Source of the DNA: Methylocystis heyeri
GTDB lineage: Bacteria > Pseudomonadota > Alphaproteobacteria > Rhizobiales > Beijerinckiaceae
Direction of reading: 5' to 3'
DNA: 64,000 nt
Assembly: GCF_004802635.2 (NCBI RefSeq)
Contig: NZ_CP046052.1
Span: 1,736,001 to 1,800,000 of the forward strand
Shown here: positions 58,711 to 64,000 of the stretch, in pieces
Layout: each line of letters starts with the position of its first letter
How positions within the stretch are numbered: position 1 is the stretch's first letter
The notes under the pieces: model-generated
The model's input: the letters and a program-made list of their open reading frames with translations, nothing else
What the model was told of the DNA's origin: nothing
Databases searched by the model: none
Position numbers and translations under genes: made by a program

Positions 58711-59562
58711 TTACCCGCCTTTGCGGATCAAGAGCCCCTTGGACGGATCGTAAGCCCAAATCGCGCCGATCAGGAACAGGCTGGTGTACGCCAGCAGAGC
58801 CGCGCACGAGTCCCAGGCCATCTTCTGATAGAAGGCGAAGCGTATCAGCTCCACCGCATGGGTGAAGGGATTTACTGCGCAGAAGTAATAGAGCCAGGGG
58901 CTCGCCTCCTGCACCCGCCAGAGCGGATAGAGCGCGGAAGACGCAAAGAACATCGGAAAAATCACGAAGTTCATCACCCCGGCGAAGTTCTCGAGCTGCT
59001 TGATGAGCGACGACAGCAGCATGCCGAGCGCGCCGAGCATGAGGCCCGACAGCGCCAGCGCCGGCAGCACCGTGACATAGCCCCATTTGGTCGGCGGCTC
59101 GATCTCCCAGAAATAGGCGATCAGCAGATAGGCGTAGACCTGGAGAATGGAGACGCAAACGCCCGCAAAGAGCTTGGCGCCGAGCAGGAACCAGCGCGGG
59201 AACGGCGAGACCAGCAGCGTGCGCATATTGCCCATCTCGCGGTCGTAGACCATCGACAGCGAGGACTGCATGCCGTTGAAAAGCTGGATCATCGCCATCA
59301 GGCCCGGCGTGATGTAGACCTCATAGAGAACATAGGTCTCGTAGGGCGGGATGATCGAAATCCCCAGCACCGAGCGAAACCCGGCGGCGAAGATGAACAG
59401 CCACACCAGCGGCCGCACCAGCGCGGAAACGAAGCGCTCGCGCTGATGCAGAAAGCGCAGCGCCTCGCGCCACACCACGCCGCCGAGGCAGATGGCGTAT
59501 TGGGCGGAGGTGAAGGCGGGAAGGCTGCGCGAGCCGGCGGCTGAGGAGCTGGAGCTGGTCAT
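58711..59562 (-). CDS. ABC-2 permease of the PQQ-linked ABC system
   Basis: 283 residues with six helices. The ABC-2 signature is YDREMGNMRTLLVSPFPRWF; NPFTHAVELIRFAFY near the end is typical of the family found with PQQ-dependent alcohol dehydrogenases. It belongs with the ATPase at 59920, the beta-propeller at 60660 and the binding protein at 61631, all on the minus strand, but is separated from them by an antitoxin-like gene and a REP element. Function in the system is unknown; export or maturation has been suggested. Confidence 0.85.
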   Translation of the reverse strand: MTSSSSSAAGSRSLPAFTSAQYAICLGGVVWREALRFLHQRERFVSALVRPLVWLFIFAAGFRSVLGISIIPPYETYVLYEVYITPGLMAMIQLFNGMQSSLSMVYDREMGNMRTLLVSPFPRWFLLGAKLFAGVCVSILQVYAYLLIAYFWEIEPPTKWGYVTVLPALALSGLMLGALGMLLSSLIKQLENFAGVMNFVIFPMFFASSALYPLWRVQEASPWLYYFCAVNPFTHAVELIRFAFYQKMAWDSCAALLAYTSLFLIGAIWAYDPSKGLLIRKGG

Positions 59563-59630
59563 TTTCCCCTTTAAAATTTGTTATTGCCGCGAACCATCAG
59601 CGCCGGGCAGCGTGGCGCACGCCGCCAAAC

Positions 59631-59736
59631 CCGTCATGCCCGCGCTTGTCGCGGGCATCCACGGAAACACCCGCTCATATCGAGCGCTTGCGTGATTTCC
59701 CAGCGTAGATGACCGGGACAAGCCCGGTCATGACGG
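59631..59736. repeat. REP element of about 106 bp with two hairpins
   Basis: CCGTCATG at 59631-59638 is mirrored by CATGACGG at 59729-59736. Inside are ATGCCCGCG/CGCGGGCAT (59636-59644, 59650-59658) and ATGACCGGG/CCCGGTCAT (59709-59717, 59723-59731), each with a five-base loop. This is the CCGTCATGCCCG...CCCGGTCATGACGG type of element known from Hyphomicrobiales. It encodes the last residues of the antitoxin-like gene. Confidence 0.88.
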
Positions 59737-59917
59737 GGTTGTTATTGATCAAGCCGTCGAGCGCGGTGTGCGTATCAAAGCTCCTCAGTCCGTGCTTGGC
59801 CCAGACGGCGCGGACCTGCTCGTCCGAGGCAAATTCACCGCGCTCCGCCTGCGCGAAGGATGCCGCGAACGAAGCTTCCTCATCGGCGCTTAATGGTACG
59901 ACCGATTGCTCCTTCAA
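59675..59917 (-). CDS. orphan antitoxin-like protein with REP-encoded C-terminus
   Basis: 80 residues from a TTG at 59917, with GGGAGGGGTAGGG upstream, two bases after the ATPase stop. Residues 8-45 (SADEEASFAASFAQAERGEF, ASDEQVRAVWAKHGL) resemble small antitoxins of RelE/ParE-type systems. From about residue 60 the frame runs into the REP element, giving a NNPVMTGLVPVIYAGKSRKR tail of the kind often seen at the ends of truncated genes. No toxin gene follows. It was probably left when the REP inserted and cut the locus. Confidence 0.6.
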   Translation of the reverse strand: MKEQSVVPLSADEEASFAASFAQAERGEFASDEQVRAVWAKHGLRSFDTHTALDGLINNNPVMTGLVPVIYAGKSRKRSI

Positions 59918-59919
59918 CC

Positions 59920-60663
59920 CTACCCCTCCCCTCCCGACGTCAGCCGCTCAAAAGCCTCGCCAACGCCCGCCGCGCCCTGCGCCGCGACGATATCGGCGGC
60001 GGAGCCCTTGGCCAGCGCCCTGCCCTTATGCAGCACGACGACATCATCCTGCGGCTCGATCTCGTCGATGAGATGCGTGGTCCACAGCACGGCAAGGCCC
60101 TCGCGCTTCACGAGGTCGCGCACATGGGCGAGAATGTCGGCACGCGCCTTGATGTCGAGGCCGACGGTGGGCTCGTCGAGCAGCAGCAGGCGCGGTCCGT
60201 GCAACAAAGCGCGGGCGATTTCGATGCGCCGCATCTGCCCGCCGGAAAGCGCGCGCGCCTTGTCCTTGCCGCGCTCCGCCAGCCCCGCCCGCGCCAGAGC
60301 CGCCTCGGCGAGACGCTTGCCCTCGACCGGGCCGATTCCATGCAGCGCGGCGTGGTAAGCCAAGTTCTGCATCACGCTCAGTTCGAGGTCGAGCGTGCGC
60401 GCCTGAAACACGACGCCGAGCCGGCGCAACGCTTCGCCGGGCTGGCGCGCAATGTCGTAGCCGAAAATCTCGACCGAGCCGCCGCGTGCGGCGTAAAGGC
60501 CGGTCACGAGCGAAAACAGCGTGCTTTTGCCGGCGCCGTTGAGCCCGAGCAGCGCGGTGAACGAGCCGCTTTCGATGTTGAAGCTCACATCGTCGAGCGC
60601 CTTGCGGACGCCATAGGAATGCGAAAGATTCTTGAGCGCCAGAGCCGGCGCCTCGGCGCTCAT
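59920..60663 (-). CDS. ABC ATPase of the PQQ-linked ABC system
   Basis: 247 residues from ATG 60663, which overlaps the previous stop by ATGA. Walker A is GLNGAGKSTLFS, signature ALSGGQMRRIEIARALL, Walker B LLLLDEPTVGLDIKARAD, H-loop LWTTHLIDEIE. This matches the ATPase family found next to PQQ-dependent alcohol oxidation genes. It couples to the ABC-2 permease at 58711. The dehydrogenase itself is outside the window. Confidence 0.92.
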   Translation of the reverse strand: MSAEAPALALKNLSHSYGVRKALDDVSFNIESGSFTALLGLNGAGKSTLFSLVTGLYAARGGSVEIFGYDIARQPGEALRRLGVVFQARTLDLELSVMQNLAYHAALHGIGPVEGKRLAEAALARAGLAERGKDKARALSGGQMRRIEIARALLHGPRLLLLDEPTVGLDIKARADILAHVRDLVKREGLAVLWTTHLIDEIEPQDDVVVLHKGRALAKGSAADIVAAQGAAGVGEAFERLTSGGEG

Positions 60664-61634
60664 TTGCCCGCCACCACGACGCCCCACGGGAACTGGCCGA
60701 CCGGAATGGACTTCACCACCTTGAGGCTTGCGACGTCGATGACCGAAACATCGTTGGACACGCCATTGGCGGTGAGCAGATATTTTTCGTCGGGCGTGAA
60801 GGCGAGATGCCAGACCCGCTGGCCGACCAGCAGATATTTTTCAATCCTTTTGGTCTCGGCGTCGATCACGGCGACACGATTGGCCGGGCCCAGCGCAACG
60901 AAAGCGCGCTTGCCGTCCTTGGTGAAGGAAATGCCGATCGGCTGGATCGCCTCTTTGGTGAGCCCCGGAATTTGGAAGGAAATCTTTTGCTTGGCCTCGC
61001 GTTTCTCGGGGTCGATCACCGAGATCGTGCCGCCGACCTCCGAGGAAACCCAAAGCTCCGAGCCGTCGGCCTTGTACTGAGCAAAACGCGGACGCGCATC
61101 GACCAGAATATTGGCGACGATCTGCTTCGTCTGCGTATCGATCATATGCGCCATATTGGTGGTTTCGGAGGTGTTGACGAGCGTCTTGCCGTCGGGACTG
61201 ACCGCCATGCCCTCGGGCTCGACGCCCACCGGCACATCGCCGATCTGGCGCTTGGTCTGCGCGTCGATCATGGTGACGAGATTGTCGTTCTCGTTCGAGA
61301 CATAGACCGTCTTGCCGTCGGGGCTCAGCGCCATCAGCTCGGGATCGGGACCCGAGGGCAACTTGCCGGTGATCTGGAGCGTCTTGGTGTCGAGCACCTG
61401 AATGGCGTCGTCGTCGCCGGCGCAGATGAAAAGCTCCGAGCCGTCTTTGGTGAGTTCGACTCCCCGCGGACGCCGTCCGACCTTAATGGTCTGGACCGCC
61501 TCCAGCTTATCGGTGTCGATGACGGTTATGCTGTTGCCTTTCTCATTGCTCACATAAGCGAGAAAGGCGTTGGCGGGCGTCGCGGAAAAAAACGCCATAG
61601 CGCCAAGCAGAGACAGGATATTCTTAGTGGTCAT
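60660..61634 (-). CDS. YVTN beta-propeller protein of the PQQ-linked ABC system
   Basis: 324 residues, ATG 61634 overlapping the previous stop (ATGA). Signal peptide LSLLGAMAFFSATPANAF. Seven repeats of about 42 residues read like AYVSNEKGNSITVIDTDKLE and TVYVSNENDNLVTMIDAQTK, forming a periplasmic seven-bladed propeller. The family occurs with PQQ alcohol dehydrogenase systems and may bind protein partners or metals. Tightly coupled to the gene on each side. Confidence 0.92.
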   Translation of the reverse strand: MTTKNILSLLGAMAFFSATPANAFLAYVSNEKGNSITVIDTDKLEAVQTIKVGRRPRGVELTKDGSELFICAGDDDAIQVLDTKTLQITGKLPSGPDPELMALSPDGKTVYVSNENDNLVTMIDAQTKRQIGDVPVGVEPEGMAVSPDGKTLVNTSETTNMAHMIDTQTKQIVANILVDARPRFAQYKADGSELWVSSEVGGTISVIDPEKREAKQKISFQIPGLTKEAIQPIGISFTKDGKRAFVALGPANRVAVIDAETKRIEKYLLVGQRVWHLAFTPDEKYLLTANGVSNDVSVIDVASLKVVKSIPVGQFPWGVVVAGK

Positions 61635-62809
61635 TGCAGCCTGCATTTCGTTTCCGGCTTGTCGAGGCCGAGCGTGTCGAGCTCGCTGGTCTGGTGCAAA
61701 AAGCCCTCTTGCGGCGATACCGAGACGACCATGCGCCCGTCCGAGAGAAGGATCGGCTGGCGCAGCTGCTGGTTCCAGCCCCGCAGGGAAAGGCGCACGC
61801 CCTTGAAGGCCGCGATCAAAAAATCGGGCCCGGCGAGATAGGCGCGCAGTTTTTGCGGATCATCGGAGCCGGTGCGCGTCGCGGCCTCGCCGATCATGCG
61901 CATGGCGAGCCAGGCGTTGTTGTCCCGGGCGTTCATGATGCGGCGAAAGCGCTGCATGAAGCGGTTCTGCAACTGCTGTGCGCCCCATTGTTCATGGGCG
62001 CCGTCCCAACTCGTCGGAACGAGACCGGCCGAACCCGCCACGGGCCGCGCGTCCCAGTTGCGATAAGGCAGATAGCCGGCAAAAACCTCGCTTTCGTCCG
62101 CCGCGATCAGCACGTCATAGGCGGGCGCGCCCTGCGTGAGGACAGGCATCTGCCGCTGCGTCTGCACCGAACCGGAATCGCTCCGCCGTCCGCCGCCGGT
62201 ATCCTCATAGACCCGCTCTTCCACGATTTTTGCGCCGAATTTCTTGGCCGCGGCGCGATAGGCCTGCGCCAGAAGTTCATCGGCCGGATGCGAACCCTTG
62301 ATCAGCAGCCAGCGGCTCCATTTCTTCCAGACGAGATATTGCGCCAACCCGTCGGCCAGCATGGCGCGGGATGGCGTGACATGGATCACATCGGCTCGGC
62401 AGCTGTCCTCGCGCAGGCTTTCGTCGGGAGCCGAGACATTGAAGAGCAGCCCGCCCGTCGCCCTGGCGCGGTCGGCGGCGGCAAGGAGACGCGGCGCGTC
62501 GAGATCGGCGATGACGAGCCGCGCGCCTTTCTCGATGAGCTTGTCGAGCGCCGCGCCGGCGTCGTCGCCCTCCTGCAGCAGGGCGTCGATGGTCTCGAAA
62601 GTCTGGCCGGTGAATTTGCCCGTGGTGTTGTCGTCGTCCGCGCCCATGAGGGCGCCGGCGAGAACGTCGTCCGCGGCGGGGATATCCAGTATCGAGATGG
62701 TTTCGCGAGAATGGGTCTGCCGCAGCACCCCGACCTTCACGGTCAACGGGTCTGCCGCAAAAGCGGCGGCGGAAACGCAGAGGCCGAGCAGAACGAGGAG
62801 CGCGCGCAT
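61631..62809 (-). CDS. periplasmic binding protein of the PQQ-linked ABC system
   Basis: 392 residues from ATG 62809 with AGAGG upstream. Signal peptide LLVLLGLCVSAAAFAADP. The mature part has the type 1 periplasmic binding fold of branched-chain amino acid binders (VKVGVLRQTHSRETISILDI, LLFNVSAPDESLREDSCRAD) and a DVLIAADESEVFAGYLPYRN segment typical of the family linked with PQQ-dependent alcohol dehydrogenases. It heads a four-gene chain. It would deliver an alcohol-related ligand or substrate signal in the periplasm. Confidence 0.9.
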   Translation of the reverse strand: MRALLVLLGLCVSAAAFAADPLTVKVGVLRQTHSRETISILDIPAADDVLAGALMGADDDNTTGKFTGQTFETIDALLQEGDDAGAALDKLIEKGARLVIADLDAPRLLAAADRARATGGLLFNVSAPDESLREDSCRADVIHVTPSRAMLADGLAQYLVWKKWSRWLLIKGSHPADELLAQAYRAAAKKFGAKIVEERVYEDTGGGRRSDSGSVQTQRQMPVLTQGAPAYDVLIAADESEVFAGYLPYRNWDARPVAGSAGLVPTSWDGAHEQWGAQQLQNRFMQRFRRIMNARDNNAWLAMRMIGEAATRTGSDDPQKLRAYLAGPDFLIAAFKGVRLSLRGWNQQLRQPILLSDGRMVVSVSPQEGFLHQTSELDTLGLDKPETKCRLQ

Positions 62810-62909
62810 GCCTCTTTCTTGCAGGCTTCGCACGCGAGGATCAACGGGAATTATTGCAAAGATGCGGAACGGCGCCGCCTGCAGTTCAGCGCCGCCCCAA
62901 CTCAAACCT

Positions 62910-63080
62910 TTAGAAGAAAGAACCGAGAATCGCGCCTCCAAGCGCAAATACTACCGTGCTGGCGAGAAGCGCGGGAAAGCCCAGCACCGCCCCGCCGACA
63001 ATGGCCCCGAGAACGGCGCCTGCGCCGCCAAACAACATGACCTTCTGGGAGATTTCGCCTTCGCCAAGTTGAGTGCTCAT
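62910..63080 (-). CDS. small glycine-zipper membrane protein
   Basis: 56 residues from ATG 63080, with GGAGATC upstream. After STQLGEGEISQKV come two closely packed Gly/Ala-rich helices (LFGGAGAVLGAIVGGAVLGF and VVFALGGAILGSF) with GxxxG spacing, typical of glycine-zipper proteins that pack tightly in the membrane. Role unknown. Unlinked to the PQQ operon, which starts 100 bases downstream. Confidence 0.6.
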   Translation of the reverse strand: MSTQLGEGEISQKVMLFGGAGAVLGAIVGGAVLGFPALLASTVVFALGGAILGSFF

Positions 63081-63758
63081 GAAAGATCTCCTTTTGCGTT
63101 TCCAGGACCTTCCGCGGCGCAAGCCGACAGCTGACGCCAGCGGATTCGTCCACGCGCCTGTTATATTCTTTGGCGCGCGCGAGGCATGACGCCTTGCAGC
63201 TGTAAAAACTACGCCGAGCGCGTCAAATCGCCATGCGATAAACCGTCGCATGAGAAAACAATTATTGGCTTAATTCTCAAACTCGTGAGTTCTATGCTTG
63301 GAGTTATTAGAATATGAGACTCGTCGCGCAGCCGTCTGCGCCGCTCGCCTTCGGCGCGTCCTCGCCGTGCTTGAAAGCATGGCGGCGCAAAGAGCGCCCG
63401 GACGCCGCCCGAGCCCGCCTGCGTGGCGTCGGAGCGGAGGCTGCTTTAAAAAACCTTTGATGCGCCGCCCCGATTTCCGCAGGAGAAGCTCTGCGGACAC
63501 GGTAGGGACGCACGGGTGACAAGAAATCGAGCGACAACATCAGCGCGACCGCTGTCGGTTCCACCGGAAAGCGCGCTAAGAAACTGTCCGCTTTTGAGAA
63601 GCGCCGCCCGGCGATGTCATGCTGCAGGCGGCAGGACCACTAGAGTCTTTCCGGTTCAGATTGAACCGGAAAGACTCTAGAACTCTTTGTTTAAACGTGT
63701 TTTCTTCACGCGAACCGGTATCCGCTTCGCTCGAAAACACTCTAGGATATGCGAACGA
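63081..63758. other. 678-base intergenic region with repeat sequences, no gene seen
   Basis: Several small open frames exist on both strands but none has a binding site or family resemblance. 63250-63315 is AT-rich (for example ATTATTGGCTTAATTC) and may hold a promoter. From 63540 on it carries dispersed-repeat sequence, including CCGGAAAGCGCGCTAAG, which resembles the 3' end of family C, and the perfect inverted repeat at 63640-63680. Confidence 0.5.
63640..63680. repeat. perfect 19-bp inverted repeat with three-base loop
   Basis: The left arm (63640-63658) starts CTAGAGTCTTTCCGG and the right arm (63662-63680) is its exact reverse complement; the loop is GAT. A related but split end (CACTCTAGG at 63738-63746) follows. 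This is a known style of dispersed repeat in Hyphomicrobiales and could also end a transcript. It lies 78 bases before the glycosyltransferase start. Confidence 0.85.
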
Positions 63759-64000
63759 ATGCCGACAAGCGATTCCCCCCGCCCACTGCTTGGCCGCAAG
63801 GTCTCGCTGGTTCACCCGGCCTGGCACAGCTGCGGGACATATCGCGTGGTTTTGGGCCAGATTGCCGCCTACCGCGCATTGGGAGCCGAAGTCTTTCCCA
63901 TCGCCATCGGCACGGACCCCGGCTACGTCCCTGAGCGTCGCTGGATATGGCGGGATTTCTTGAGATCGACGCCCGAGCTCGACGACGGACCGCGCTATTT
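63759..64000 (+). CDS. glycosyltransferase, N-terminal part (3' end beyond window)
   Basis: An open frame from ATG 63759 (AGGA at 63744-63747) to the window edge, 80 residues so far. VSLVHPAWHSCGTYRVVLGQ followed by AAYRALGAEVFPIAIG has the start of a GT-B fold glycosyltransferase: a first strand, a glycine-containing loop and a helix, then a second strand. The protein continues outside the window, so the family cannot be fixed. No stop codon occurs inside the seen part. Confidence 0.6.
   Translation, partial: MPTSDSPRPLLGRKVSLVHPAWHSCGTYRVVLGQIAAYRALGAEVFPIAIGTDPGYVPERRWIWRDFLRSTPELDDGPRY

Noticed and set aside
1-64000. tRNA or rRNA genes, CRISPR arrays, prophage, complete insertion sequences
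   Set aside because: No T-arm/acceptor patterns, spaced identical repeats, transposase or phage structural genes were seen. A tRNA covariance search would confirm.

Overview
The window is GC-rich DNA from an alphaproteobacterium, most likely of the Hyphomicrobiales and plausibly a methylotroph of the Methylocystaceae/Beijerinckiaceae type. The pointers are a four-gene ABC/beta-propeller set of the kind that accompanies PQQ-dependent alcohol oxidation, aa-level matches to typical alphaproteobacterial IF-3, S21, ModE and AztC-like proteins, an alphaproteobacterial-type Zur palindrome, and many short dispersed palindromic repeats between genes. The genus assignment is inference. There is no rRNA, tRNA, CRISPR array, prophage or complete insertion sequence that I can see; this reads as ordinary chromosome with accessory patches.

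Layout. 1-6.5 kb: end of an XRE/MmyB-type regulator divergent from a methyltransferase, a class D beta-lactamase, a secreted gluzincin-like peptidase, aqpZ, and small membrane or secreted proteins. 6.7-10.4 kb: a double-barrel outer membrane protein and an OprP-like porin. 10.7-16 kb: a small DUF6156-like gene and a YhaO/YhaN (SbcDC-like) nuclease pair. 16.1-22.6 kb: modE, then a Tat-exported solute-binding protein, a di-haem DUF1111 protein, a TonB-dependent receptor and an orphan ModC-type TOBE protein; a promoter with a candidate ModE operator lies in front of the first transport gene. 22.6-27 kb: small proteins and an HlyD/ABC-2 efflux operon. 27-32.6 kb: ETF-QO, a beta-helix protein, aminopeptidase P and a DsbA-like isomerase. 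32.6-34.7 kb: truncated haemoglobin, then a strong second Mo-box, a YqeB-type Mo-hydroxylase accessory gene and a TOBE-less mini-ModE. 34.9-37.4 kb: an alkaline-phosphatase-superfamily protein with a Pho box, and a UPF0114 membrane protein. 37.5-41.4 kb: a Zur-type zinc operon (small His-rich protein, ATPase, permease, binding protein, His-rich COG0523 GTPase). 41.6-47 kb: rpsU, a TPR lipoprotein, terC, mtaB-dapF and a GyrI-like protein. 47-52.5 kb: an atypical lower-GC serine hydrolase, a DUF2975/HTH pair, a channel-like protein with an altered pore motif, a patatin-like lipoprotein and an FmdB zinc ribbon. 52.7-58.7 kb: infC (AUU start), tandem repeats, a periplasmic protein, a DUF255 protein, a nucleotidyltransferase/esterase pair and a J-domain protein. 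58.7-62.8 kb: the PQQ-linked ABC operon, interrupted by an antitoxin-like gene and a REP element. The window ends in a partial glycosyltransferase.

How the genes fit together. Two separate loci carry ModE-family regulators and ModE-like operators, and neither carries modABC. I read the first as a molybdate- or tungstate-responsive outer membrane uptake operon (receptor, periplasmic binder, redox protein, TOBE metal-binding protein), which I consider the best candidate here for an undescribed system. Metal handling is the theme of the window: Mo (two loci), Zn (Zur operon with chaperone GTPase) and phosphate (Pho box plus OprP-like porin).
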